From Terana coerulea (Eukaryota; Basidiomycota; Agaricomycetes; Polyporales; Phanerochaetaceae): a stretch of 64,000 bases of DNA. Below, piece by piece: positions 47,760-58,502 of this stretch (position 1 is its first letter; every line of letters starts with the position of its first letter). Location: positions 620,001 through 684,000 of the forward strand of contig JAKOGH010000721.1 of the NCBI GenBank assembly GCA_024811115.1, in the 5' to 3' direction. The notes under the pieces were generated by a model, which worked only from the letters and a program-made list of their open reading frames with translations, did no database searches and was not told where the DNA came from. A program made the translations under genes and the position numbers.

Positions 47760-50700
47760 TTCGCTGGGTCGGAGGCGGGGCAGGGGCTCAATTTATGACT
47801 CGCGAAGGAGGCGAGGAGGAGTGGAGGTGACTGTAAGAGGGAAAGGGGAGGTGGGTGGTTGTGAAGGGAGTTCGTTACTAAAAGCCAATTGCTGCGGAAG
47901 ACCACAAGCTCACACCGGTCGGCATCACACGGCAGAAAGATGCCGTGTCTCTCACGGCCCCTTTTGGCATGGCGGTGCCCCTGAAAGCGCTCGGACCTGG
48001 GCTCCGACAATTACTGCACCTGCCATATATGGAGAAAGGGCGGTGTGTCCGCTGATGGCGCATCTCCATCATTGGAGAAGCTCTGCATTGCGATCAGACC
48101 TGGCGCGAGCGGTGCCGCTCAGGCCAGAGAGACGAGTCACTCCGACCGGCTGACGGGCTCGCTCTGACGTGGGCCTGCATACGTGTCTTTTCATACGTTG
48201 CTGCTCCGGCACACCGAGCAACGGCCTGATAGACTTTCTCGGTCGCCTTGGCCGTTCGGACACGCACTCTTCATGTATTGTTCTCGGTCATTCTTTTCAA
48301 GGAGGCGCGGATCGTACCAGTACCACGTCCGAGACACCCAGCCAGGGTCCGCCCAGCACCATAACCACGCAGCGCCCGCATGTTGGGGAAGTTGAATGCA
48401 ATGCGGGGCTGCATTCTGGCCAAAGGAGTGCGCCGCTGCTCCGCTGCCGGCATCCTACCTGGATACGTCGTTCGTATGTGCATTTGCATTGTATAGGACC
48501 CATACTGTTGACCTGTTGTTGTCCACGAGTCACGCACTCGGTTAGTTGGACCCATTTCCGTGACAGATCGGACCTCTTCCTATGGGAATCGACCCTAGCA
48601 CCAGCTGACATTGCGCGCTGCCGCTAGCAGGGACGGATGACGAACGCTCCGTACACTCCGCACTAAGTAAGTGATGAACTTATGTCCGGACACGTTACGG
48701 TTACGCATCTGTAGAGCCATCGCAATGCGGATATGCCGCCCAGGCAATTAAACAGGGGGCTCTGTGTACAGGACGGCGGAAACGCTGATGCCAACCGCCA
48801 AGGACCGCCTGAGGCACGCAAGCGGATGTGCGCATCATCACCCGCTGTACTGCAATCACTGACCGTTGGCGCCGCTGCGCAGGGAAGGCTTTGTGGCGTC
48901 AACTGCGCGTGGTGAGGGCAACGTTTTCGGTCCCGGACGAATCGCGGAAGAACCACCCAGCAGTGTGGACTGGTGCTGTGCCCAGCTGGCTTCTTGCCCC
49001 TGGCGCGTTGTTGGTGCAAAGCGCAGCATGTACGTGCGCGGCGAACGCTGTGGGTGGCCTCACTTCCCGCTCGCTAGGCTGTCGCGCACTGACTCGACGG
49101 AGGTCGAACGCCGCGCAATCAGCCCAATTTGATGGATATTATCGAGCGCGGCGCCAGAAGCCCAAGCACGCCGGCGGCCGTGCACTCCCTCGCGGGTGGA
49201 ACGCGTCGCGAAAATAATCGAAAATGACACACAAGCTTTCAGCCCGTGCTCCAAGGTCAAGCGGTCGATATTGCACCAGTCATACGAATACGGAGAAGCT
49301 GCGGGACCGAAGGGACTCTCACGACGGTAGAGAGGGCCGCAGCGAGGGATTCTCTGTGTACACAACGAAGTCTAGCTGCGGTGAGCCGTCGTCCTTCTTT
49401 GATGACTGCGGGATCTTCCACTCTGACGTGGACCTCGACTGCTGCAGCGGACGGCCATATGCTCATGGATGGCCGCGGTATACCCCAGTGCTGAGCCGCA
49501 GCACGCAGCACGTCGCTGGGTATAATAGCGATTCAGCGAACTCAGCTGGCCCTTTCGCACATCCAGCCTTGTCCTTGGCCCTGTTCACTCGTCCTTCGCT
49601 TAGTCACACGATGTCGCGACGTTTCGCGAACACGGCCTTCGCGAAGGTGTCCACGTAATGCGGTCGCGCACCAGGCGAGTGACTCCGACGCCGCACATCC
49701 GCCTGAATGAGTTCTGACATGGCTAACGCGTTGGGCCGCCAGTAGCAGGTATCCTAGGAAAGAGAAGCCCGCAACGAGGCATCTTCTCAGGGCGATAAGC
49801 ACCGCCTTGTACCCCACGTAGCGGACGCCTAGGCTCGACAGGATCCAGCCGCTACACGCACGTCGACGGCGGCCCGTCTTACTAAGTTGCTCATCCGCAT
49901 AGTTGTCTCCCGTTACGGTGGCATTACTCTGTAACTCATGGCTGAAGGTTATTTGACCATCAGGGAATCAGAGATGCTGATTGTTGAGTCGTGATGGTCC
50001 ATGATGGCCCTCGAGACCAAGAAACTTGTGTATGACTCGAGTCAAAGCCAGGAAGCGACAGGTCGCCTACCGTAACTCCACAGCTGGCCGCCGGCCAAGT
50101 CGAACGGACGGCTCAAACGCCGCAAGCACCCTCGTTGACGGAGACTGGCATGAGGCCGACCTCATACGCGCCCTCGTCACCCCCTTCATGAAACGAGGGC
50201 CGGAGGAATGCAGGCAGTTACCACGCCACGCGTGAAATGCCTGGTTTAGGCTTCTCAGTAGCTAACAAAGTACGCCTGCCGCTCTTCATTTTCCCGGCGT
50301 CTGAACGATGACATACCGCGCCAACGTGTTTCTCGCCAGGCCGCCAGAAATACCCAGAATTTCATGTCGGAGCGTCCGCCGAGTCACTCGCGCAACGGCG
50401 CTCGGCGCAAGGGTCCTTCTGGCAGCACCGGCCAGCGGGACTATGCCGTTTATACGAAGACGGGCCAAGCCTAGACGGAACGCTGGTGGGTCAGGGGGTA
50501 TTAGGTTCCGTGCTTGCTTACGGCTGTGTTTCCAGGCCGGCTGCATCCGTGGCTCACGTACGACCGTCACGGCAGAAGCATCGTGCGTGAATTCGGGTGT
50601 GACTTCGAGAGGATTGTTGTTTGCACGTCGGCGTGCCCGAGGACCCTTTCTGCAAGCCTTCCGGGAGCATTCTGGAGGCTGTGTTAGTCAACGACCCGAA

Positions 50701-51026
50701 AGTCGGATGCAAATTGTCCTCATCAGCCGTCCAGTCCCAGGTTGGAGGTCCCGTAGTACCGGCCGACATTAATATTCCCGCGGAGGTCAATACTTGTTCT
50801 TCCGCACGTAAATGCTAATGACAGAGTTGATGAGAAAATTCGCGTTTGAGCGCAAGCTGACACCTCTTAATACTTGGCAAAGCAGTCAGTGCTCCAAGGG
50901 AGTGTTGGGAACGGTAAAGCATACCAAGCGGTGACAGTACACATGTGAATTTACTTAAGCTAAGCCTGCCAGTTATGTGATGCTCAATATGGGGGTTATT
51001 ATTATACGCCAAAAATGTTCTGTCAC
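47760..51026. other. 3.3 kb gene-poor stretch, no gene supported
   Basis: The C2H2 promoter should lie in its first part. The rest has several open frames of 120-154 codons on both strands (e.g. 48169-48627, 50308-50772). They overlap each other antisense, lack recognisable motifs and look like chance frames in GC-rich DNA. No transposase, reverse transcriptase or tRNA was seen before 51027. Confidence 0.4.
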
Positions 51027-51130
51027 GCCCGCCTAGCTCAATCGGATAGAGCGTCAGACTCTTACGAGTGCGGGTGATCTACACAGGTCTAGCGATCTGA
51101 AGGCTGCGAGTTCGACCCTCGCGGTGGGCT
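51027..51130 (+). tRNA. tRNA-Lys (CTT), with 30-nt intron
   Basis: The acceptor stem GCCCGCC pairs with GGTGGGC (51123-51129), the D-stem GCTC with GAGC, and the T-stem GCGAG with CTCGC around TTCGACC. The anticodon stem TCAGA (51054-51058) pairs with TCTGA (51096-51100). The loop reads C-T-CTT-A then A after removing 51065-51094, a 30-nt intron at the canonical position 37/38. Anticodon CTT decodes AAG (Lys). Confidence 0.92.
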
Positions 51131-51888
51131 AATGGTTTTGTTGTGTTCACATAACTTATGTATAGTGTAACCCTTTTTTATGCACGGGAAATGTAGGGGC
51201 TGGAAGAGTTGAGATTCTAAGACTGTAATGACTAAATGCGCCAGACGAGACGCCGTCACTGTGGGCATCCGCACCTGTTCAGTGTTTGGTCGGGCACTGT
51301 GTTATCCACTTATGTGCATATATGATAGGCTAGAGATGCATGCATGGGGTGTGATATGGATATCATTGTGGCTAGTTGAATATATCAGACGTTTGAATTC
51401 CTGACGTGTTTTTCTCCGTGTCAGTTAAATTGTGTAGGGACGGCACTCTGTCACGGGGCCGTGGTCCGACTCCTCTGGTATGTGGGCCGCTTCCAGCTTG
51501 GCAAAACATACGGTAGCACTGGCACAACGACATCGCCGCCGTGAAGTGTCCAATTTCACCCACCGTGACGCGGGTGAAATGCCATGGCATGTCGCGAAGC
51601 ACCCGATTTCGTCCACCACGGCGTGGGTGAAATGGTGGCCCTGCGTCACCCCCATGGACCAGACACCACTGCGCGCAGCTCGCAGCCGTCAGTGGTCGGA
51701 GAGGCTTGTGATAGCTGACGTTGCATCGACGACCGGGACCGCAGAACCTCCCAAGTACTGTCAACAGAAAATATACCTTCCCTATCCTGTGCGAGGATGA
51801 CTGAGCAGAGGCGCACATCACAGTGAGCGATAGACTCAATTGGTACTTGGCATACATACAAGTGCATACATAGCGGTCATCTATGGTA
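51131..51888. other. Intergenic with a GC-rich, partly self-complementary repeat (about 51545-51645)
   Basis: Between tRNA-Lys and the NRAMP 3' end. Two imperfect copies, one around TTTCACCCACCGTGACG and one around TTTCGTCCACCACGGCG, are each followed by GGGTGAAATG; TTCACCC/GGGTGAA within a copy is complementary. No protein is supported, although a 161-codon minus-strand frame spans the repeat. Confidence 0.4.
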
Positions 51889-54176
51889 TCAGGCTCGGCC
51901 TAAACCGAGTATAACAAAAACATATATGTTAGCTGCAATAGTGATGATAAATATAATAATCGCAAGGGCGGAAAGTACGCGTCCGTTGCTGAAGTCGATG
52001 TACCTATCCTCTTCAGGCGGTGCAATGGCTACCTCGACCTGACTGTCTTCGCGTTTGTCCAGAGGTGCAGCGACAATTTCGATCTGCTATCCTTGTGTCA
52101 GCAAGGCCGCCTACGCGGAGGAGTGGGGCATGCGTACCTCGGTAGAATCCTCGCTCGTAAGCATCTCCGATGGCTCTGGGGCGGGTGGGAGGGACTCTTC
52201 CTGACCAGAACGCTCTTGGCGCGCCTTCTCGTCCGCACTCCGCGGTACCCGGACGCGCATGATAGATTTTGATGATGTCAGCCAGATGAGCGGGAAGATG
52301 ACGAAAGGCAGGACGACGGAGAGCGCGACCTGCGACGCGACGAGGAGCATGTTGATACCCGGCCGCCCGACCGCAATCGCCACCACCATAGACGGCACTA
52401 AACCAATCAGCCGGGTGATCAGTCGTCGGAGGAATGGCTGGACATGTGTGTTCAGGCCAACATACGCGGCGGAGGATGCAGCGATGTCACGTACGGATAT
52501 CCGCCATTCAATGAAGCCTTCTGAAACGACTTGTCCAGCGAGAGTTGCCGTGATGCTCGCGGACTGCCCTGAACTCAATAGAGCCAATGCAAATATGATG
52601 CCGGCGGCTAGAAGGCCGTATGTCAGGTCATTGCGTAGTCCGCAAAGAAGCACGGCGACATACCGTTACCGACGCGATCCACGATCAGCTGGTGCGCGTC
52701 AAACAGTCCGGCAGGTACAGTGGATCCTTTGCCATCGGCAAAGAAGACGGCGGCCGCGACGATGAGAATCCTGTGCGGAGCGGTGAAGGTTCGTCAATAC
52801 TTGGCTGATTAGGATCATGGAACGTGGCATAGGACTGAATACTTACGCAGAGTTTATAGGGACGGCGATACCCAGTAGACTGGTTACGATGTCAACGATT
52901 CCATGTTTCAGGTGCGCACGGATGAAGCTAAGTTCGCTGTTCTCTCGCCCGTACTTCATGCGGTATTCGCGCGAAGCGGCGATGCGCTCTGCACGAGTGA
53001 CAGCAAAGAGGGATTTGAACCAATGGCGGAAACGAACGCCCAGCTCTCGAGATGTCTCTTGGGTTTGCACTGGGTTTGGGAGTGCTTCTGGTGGACACCG
53101 GCCCTGTCTTGGGTAGCCATGAAGGATCCAAGAAACAGTGCATGAGGCATAACGGTAGCGCCAAGTATACCCACGGCTGGTGCAAATGTGTGACGTGAGC
53201 ATGTGACGACAGAGGATTCAGAAGCAATGCGTACCAGTGTAAAGAAGATCACTGCGCGTGTCAAACAGTTCCTTCGACGGCACAAATCCTAGGAACGCAT
53301 TTGGCCAATCTGGATGGACCTTCACCAGCAGGACCACAAAGCAGGCAAACACAGCGAAGACCTACACAACATCCTGTCAGGTACCGTACGCGTCAAGTGG
53401 CTTAGAGACGTACCAGTACAATTATGGATAACTCAAACAGCTTCACAGGCCGAGCATGCCGCGATGGGTCGCCAATGAGCAGGAATATCAAGACGTCTGC
53501 GGCAGTAACAAGGACAGCAGCCCACAATGGTAGCGAGGGGAATAAGAGGCAAAGGCCAATGGCAGATCCGAGTAGCTCGGCCAAGTCCGTGCAGATGATG
53601 GCAACTTCGCAAAGCACGTACAAGGGATATAGAACGCAATATCGGATGAGGCGGCGGTGTTTAGGTCGGTCATGCAGCAGCAAGCGGCAATGTGTCGCTA
53701 AGTCCACGCCGGTGACGCATCCCAACTTGCTTGCTAACGACTGCGTTTGGAGGTCAGACAATCGCCAAAGACCTTCGGACTGCTCTTCTTGCGCACCTGA
53801 AGCACTATAGCACCTATGCCCGCCAACAACACGACGAAAAGCAGCGGTCTGTATCCGAATTGGGAGCCTGCTTGCAGATCGACGCTCCAGTTTCCTCTGG
53901 ATGTTTATTTTCAGCGTGCTTCTTTCATGTCAGACCATTACAGAGACGCTCACGGGTCGAAATATGCCACGGAACAGACGATCCCGACGCCAGCCTACAC
54001 TGTATTGAGACCTCAGAGTGTTGAAGTCGAACCAGCGAGACACGTACATGATGCTTCACATGCCTCCCAACGGTCCGGACACTGCGAACAAATATCGAGG
54101 GCCGTGTTGAGTTTTGTGGTGGCTGCTCCGCCCCTCGCACGTCCTCGCCGGTGATTTGTGCAGCAAGCGGGGGCAT
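51889..54176 (-). CDS. NRAMP-family divalent metal transporter (Smf-like)
   Basis: It probably imports Mn2+/Fe2+ by proton symport at the plasma, endosomal or vacuolar membrane. The start at 54176 gives a hydrophilic N-terminus (IFVRSVRTVGRHVKHH), then TM1 with the metal-binding DPGN motif (VAYFDPGNWSVDLQAGSQFG), LYVLCEVAIICTDLAELLGS and TM6 with MPHALFLGSF. Later helices are FALALLSSGQSASITATLAG with QVVSEGFIEWR, and VALSVVLPFVIFPLIWLTSS. About nine short introns are needed, including one in frame near 52470. The last exon (after TCTACCGAG, splice at 52135/52085) adds a final membrane helix (ALAIIIFIITIAANIYVFVI) and ends at 51889. An apparent frame change near 53080 is explained by a 41-nt intron. 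It is divergent with MED6. Confidence 0.9.
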
Positions 54177-54533
54177 GCTGGTGGGCGCAGGATAAAGGCG
54201 GATGCCATCGGTGGTAGCGAGCGTGGCTGGGGATACTTGTCGGTACCAGGAGAGTGGGATGGAACAGGGCTACGGTATCGTCCTACGTCGCCCATCGCCG
54301 TTCCCACTTTGCTCGGCCCACCGCTTGAGAAACGCGGACCGAACTGGAAGTCACGGCAAAGTTTGGCGGGCAGCCAGGCAGGCGCCCAATTGATTATAGC
54401 ACCCGTGGGAACGGTTCGTATCCAATCCGCTGGTGCGCAGCCCGCGCACGAAACCTTGCCGAGCGACCAAGACCTCCTCGGAGCCAACCTCGACAGCGGC
54501 CACGACGAGCTCGCAGACGACCGCGTCGTTGCT
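54177..54533. promoter_or_regulatory. Shared divergent promoter, NRAMP transporter / MED6
   Basis: 357 bp between the two ATGs. No evident TATA box. An open frame running through it into MED6 upstream of 54534 is not supported by family length. Confidence 0.5.
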
Positions 54534-55749
54534 ATGGATTTGATCGACCTGCATCCGCCAGACGACTACAGCCACAGGTTTTTCATCTGGCACGAGTGGA
54601 TCCAGGTGCGCCCATCCACCCTGCATTTCCTCACCTTGGCATAATTCACACTTCCGCCCAGGCCAACGGGCCCTTGACAAATGACAATGTGTTCGACTAC
54701 TTTGCAACGAGTATGTTCTATGATAAGCAGAGCAACAATCAAGTGCTGCGCATGCAGACCATGCACACCGGCCTGCCGTTATTGAATGAGGCAGAGGAAC
54801 TAAAGTGAGGGTCGGCTACGTCTTCTAGACTAGGCGACACAGCCAACACGCTGACCAATTAAATACGCGCTCGAATTACGTTAATTCGCAGACGGTTCAC
54901 CGGCATAGAATTTGCAGTCGTACACGCTCAACCGCCGTCACTGTTCATCATACACAAACGAGAGCGGTTGTCCCCAGACGAAGGTGCGATTTCCACAGCC
55001 TATCTCATGCGTTAGCGTTTAGGCTGACACCATGTGTGACCAAGTACGCCCTTTGGTGGCTTATTTCATCATGAATAACCGGATCTACCAGAGCCCTGAC
55101 GTGTATACCCTGGTATCCAATCGCCTTGTACGTCTGTGATTGGCATGGCAAGGAACAGTGCGTACTGAACTTAGGTCTGATCAATACTCCCGCCGTCCAG
55201 CTCACCTCGCTCCAATCCTTGCAAACATCTCTCGATACTCCTGCGACAATACCGACCGGCGTACACTCCACGAACAGGCTTTGTCTGGCCTATCAAGGAA
55301 GCAACCACGTCAACTGAAACTACCAAGAAGCGAGGATTGGATACCGAGGCTGGCTCTGAGGAACCCACTCAAACGAGTCTAACCGATACTTCTGTGAAGC
55401 CGGCTCCAGCTCAAGAGAGTGTCAAAAAGAGGCAGAATACGATGCTGCTACTGAATGCTATGCGCACTACTGCCGTGCATGCGAACAAGGCATTCACTCT
55501 CCCCACCGCCGTGTCCGAGACCACAGTTGCGGAGACACCAGCATCAGCTACAGGACGATCCTCGGCAACCCCCGCTCCGTCACAGCGTGGTGGTACACCA
55601 AAACCTTCCGCTTCGGCAGACAATGCTACACCCAAGGGGTCCACGGGTGGAGGAAAAAAGAAGAGAAACGTGAGTTGAATACTACGGTCTGCGTCGGCTA
55701 CTCTAGCCAGTAATGACTTGTTTCTCCTCTCTAGGTGCCTCTGTCGTAG
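54534..55749 (+). CDS. MED6: Mediator complex subunit 6
   Basis: A head-module subunit that links activators to RNA polymerase II. Exons 54534-54605, 54662-54804, 54892-54983, 55045-55127, 55201-55669 and 55735-55749 encode HRFFIWHEWIQANGPLT, VFDYFATSMFYDKQSNNQVL, TGIEFAVVHAQPPSLFIIHK, VAYFIMNNRIYQSPDVYTLV and SLQTSLDTLRQYRPAYTPRT, a close match to the MED6 core. A Ser/Thr/Lys-rich tail ends KKKRNVPLS. One extra C at 55240-55241 shifts the frame within exon 5 (LDT|LRQYRP); without it the CDS is 291 codons (290 aa). Confidence 0.94.
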
Positions 55750-56220
55750 CCACTTAGTGACACTGCCATCACGGTGGCATCACACTGTCTATGTGCGGTG
55801 ATATCATTGGTCGCTTTGCCAGCACACCCCGCGCTGTGTCCTACCGGTTTAGACTCCCACAGCAACTGCCATTTGAAGCGCGGCACTACCTCTCCCCTTA
55901 GCCGGCAAGCCATTCGTGGCAATGACTTCAGGATCAGATTCTCTCGATATGAGCTACGGAAATATCGGCATACACGACGACCGTCTGTACCTGTGTAAGT
56001 TGTTCACATATATGGAAGTCTTCAACCACTTTGAGTAAACTTAGAAACATGTAAAGCCAGCATGCACGCGACATTGGCCCGTCTCTCCGTAGCTAGGTCT
56101 GGGATGTAACGTCCATGAATTGGCGTATCGGGCTTGACACTCACTGCGAGCCTCGGCTATGCACTGTGAAATAAATCCAGCCTTTCCAGATATATGTAGC
56201 AACTATTGCTTCGATATATA
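55750..56220. other. Intergenic between MED6 and tRNA-Thr
   Basis: 471 bp of MED6 3' flank and tRNA 5' flank. AT-rich TATATA just before the tRNA (about 56213-56220) may help place Pol III. No gene is supported. Confidence 0.45.
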
Positions 56221-56292
56221 TCCCGTTTAGCTCAGCTGGTAGAGCGCGTCACTAGTAATGACGAGGTCAGTCGTTCAAGTCGGCTAATGGGA
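56221..56292 (+). tRNA. tRNA-Thr (AGT), intronless
   Basis: The acceptor stem TCCCGTT pairs with AATGGGA; the D-stem is GCTC/GAGC. The anticodon stem CGTCA/TGACG encloses CT-AGT-AA, so the anticodon is AGT (Thr). The T-stem AGTCG/CGGCT encloses TTCAAGT. A T7 run at 56316-56322 serves as a Pol III terminator. No CCA is encoded, as in nuclear tRNAs. Confidence 0.93.
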
Positions 56293-56844
56293 AAGGCTGG
56301 TAAGCTGAATCTTTGTTTTTTTGCCCTTGCACTCAAGTAGTTGAGTCCGGACTTCGAGTCCGTGACTCCGTGGGACTTCGTCACTTGACTCTTAAGCGAT
56401 AAGTACAGTCTAAAGTTTTCCCATGGGCGAAATTTTTTATTAGCTTGTACATGATGGTGTGTTCCTCTGTGCATATGATGTTGCAGATTTCTCGTTTTGG
56501 CGTACTAAATTCTTCTTGTTTTCTACCTTCGGCATGTACCTTTGAGTTACAACAGACCTCTCACTAACCTCCGTGAAAGTCTAAGATGTACTGCTGCTCA
56601 TCTAGATCTCATAGTATTCTGCGCTCTTGGAGCCACTGCTTTGATACATCCCCGCGGCGCCAACGTACTTACTCTGGCGCCAACATTATTTTGATCGACG
56701 GCAGCTGGCAGCTGGCTCTGTGCAGCTTTGTGCAAGTGGGCAACCTCTGCTCCCGTCATTCCCGTTCATTCTCTCCAAGTGCGCTCGATATTATCAACGC
56801 CACCTGGGCCAAGCTACACTCCCTCGCGCTACAAGTCTGGGCGG
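56293..56844. other. Intergenic, tRNA-Thr trailer hairpins and APS3 promoter
   Basis: Just after the T7 terminator, three small inverted repeats lie in a row: ACTCAA/TTGAGT (56331-56346), GGACT/AGTCC (56349-56361) and GTGAC/GTCAC (56362-56384). The remainder is the APS3 upstream region without a clear TATA box. Confidence 0.45.
56316..56322 (+). terminator. Pol III terminator of tRNA-Thr
   Basis: Seven consecutive T residues on the sense strand, about 24 nt after the tRNA 3' end. Confidence 0.6.
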
Positions 56845-57641
56845 ATGATTCACGCAGTACTTATCTGTCTGATCTATTCCATTCGTACCTCGATATTGAC
56901 TCATAACCCCCACCATAGTCAACACGTCAGGCGTGCCTCGCCTGACCAAGTTCTACACGCCCCTCCAAGCGTCCAGGCAGACCCTCGTGCAGAAGATATT
57001 CAGCCTGATAGCTACCCGGCAGGCCTCGCTATGCAACTTCCTTGACGCACCAGAGCTCGAGCACTTTCTGAACCCCACCGAGGACGGGGAGAAGCTGAGG
57101 GTGGTGTACAGGAACTATGCGACCTTATACTTCGTTTTCGTCGTGGATGCTGCGGAGAGCGAGCTGGGAATACTGGACCTGATACAGGTGCGTGCAATGT
57201 TGCTCGTCTTGGGATTTGTGCTCATGCTTCACAGGTTCTGGTAGAGTCCCTGGACCGTGCATTCGAGAACGTCTGTGAGCTCGACCTTGTCTTCCACTTT
57301 GATGAGGTACATCATTGTTTCAGTTATGTGGTCCTTCCATTGACCTTCTCGGATAGGTACATCACATACTTTCCGAGATCATTCAAGGCGGACTCGTACT
57401 GGAGACGAACGTGGAGGAAATCGACAACTCAGGTGCGTCGCAGGCTCGCGCCCACCGCCACTGTCTCGTGCTCACGTGAGTATACCACGCAGTTCAAGAA
57501 GCGGCCAAGGCCAGGAAGGAGTCGTATACCTCGTCAAACCCACTCTCCCTTGGGACAGGAGGTGTGGGGTCTCGCGGGGCAAGCATGCAGACTCCACTGG
57601 GCTGGCTCACGGGAAAACTCACCGGCGTCGGTGCGCGATGA
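56845..57641 (+). CDS. APS3: AP-3 adaptor complex, small sigma subunit
   Basis: AP-3 sorts cargo from Golgi or endosome to the vacuole. Five exons (56845-56866, 56919-57187, 57235-57306, 57357-57432, 57493-57641) sum to 588 nt (195 aa), frame intact. The first exon is only 22 nt (MIHAVLI plus one base). The longin-type sigma core follows: FNTSGVPRLTKFYTPL, VQKIFSLIATRQASLCNFLD, YRNYATLYFVFVVDAAESEL with GILDLIQVLVESLDRAFENV, CELDLVFHFDEVHHILSEII and QGGLVLETNVEEIDNS. CNFLD and the length of the tail favour sigma-3 over sigma-1/2. Confidence 0.92.
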
Positions 57642-58310
57642 CCTGCTTTATGCAGGAGTAGAACCATGATAATCTCGCGGTCGGTCTCACTGTACAATAT
57701 GACGAATGTAAAATCACTGCGCTTTCTTGACTAAAGTCCTAGAGGGGCAGACAGTATCATGTATGTGCCACTTGCAATCGCTTTCCGTGGGGAATGCTCA
57801 CCGTCTACGTGAAAATGTGCTCCTTTATACGAATGCCATCCTGCGAAAGGAACAAGATCCAATTTCAGCCTATGATGGCTTCAGTGCCCACAGTGATAGG
57901 TCTTGATACGTAACACCATGATGCTGGGTACAATATACTCTTCAGAATCTATGGCGTTCACATGGCATGTGCGCGAACGCCAAAACTGCATGTCTGAAGG
58001 GCTGGGAAATATACACGTATAGATCGAAGTTATTAGACTCCAAAGCTGGAGTTTTACAATGATCACTCTATACGGACTTTACATTGATGATTGAAGTCTA
58101 AGACCGAAGTTATGTTGAATTGTACAGGACGGTGGATTTAAATTTTACAGTGTGGTAATCGACACACCAGTCGGTGGTGACTGTACAGTAGCACCAGGGT
58201 CCACTGAGTCACTGATGACAGTAACCGGTGCTGGCCTCTGGGTGTGCTCAACTAGCAACAGAAAAAGCAGAAGAAATGGAGCAAAACGAAAGAGTCGGGG
58301 CGTCCGTCAA
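57642..58310. other. Intergenic, no gene supported
   Basis: 669 bp between APS3 and tRNA-Gln. It includes the 3' trailer of the minus-strand tRNA. An inverted repeat CACC..GGTGGTG lies near 58163. No protein frame of interest. Confidence 0.45.
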
Positions 58311-58388
58311 GGCGCTACCAGGGCTCGAACCTGGGTTTTGGGAATTTAGTATCAGAATCCCAAGTGATAACCACTACACTATAGCGCC
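58311..58388 (-). tRNA. tRNA-Gln (CTG), with about 7-nt intron
   Basis: Read on the minus strand, the acceptor GGCGCTA pairs with TAGCGCC, the T-stem CCAGG with CCTGG around TTCGAGC, and GTG..CAC forms the D-stem. The anticodon stem TGGGA/TCCCA encloses 14 nt, TTCTGATACTAAAT. With a 7-nt insertion (TACTAAA) after position 37 the loop becomes a normal seven and the anticodon is CTG (Gln, codon CAG). Confidence 0.85.
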
Positions 58389-58502
58389 ACCACAAAAGTT
58401 GTCTTATAGACCATATATAATCTGATTGTCTTTGCCCTCCTTCAGCTTTCTAATTAGTGTTCTATGTTCAGCGTTTCAACAGTCACCAATCCTAGTAGGA
58501 TA

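Noticed and set aside
48169..48627. 152-codon plus-strand open frame in the gene-poor stretch
   Set aside because: It overlaps similar frames on the other strand, has no domain, signal or intron structure, and its composition looks like chance GC-rich DNA.
50308..50772. 154-codon plus-strand open frame
   Set aside because: No recognisable motif, overlapped by an antisense frame, no promoter signal. Arg/Gly/Ser-rich by base composition only.
52111..52653. Taking the 180-codon frame MLLCGLRND... as a separate membrane protein
   Set aside because: Its first residues are intronic and a GT-AG intron is hidden in frame near 52470. The rest is the 3' half of the NRAMP gene, which continues to 51889.
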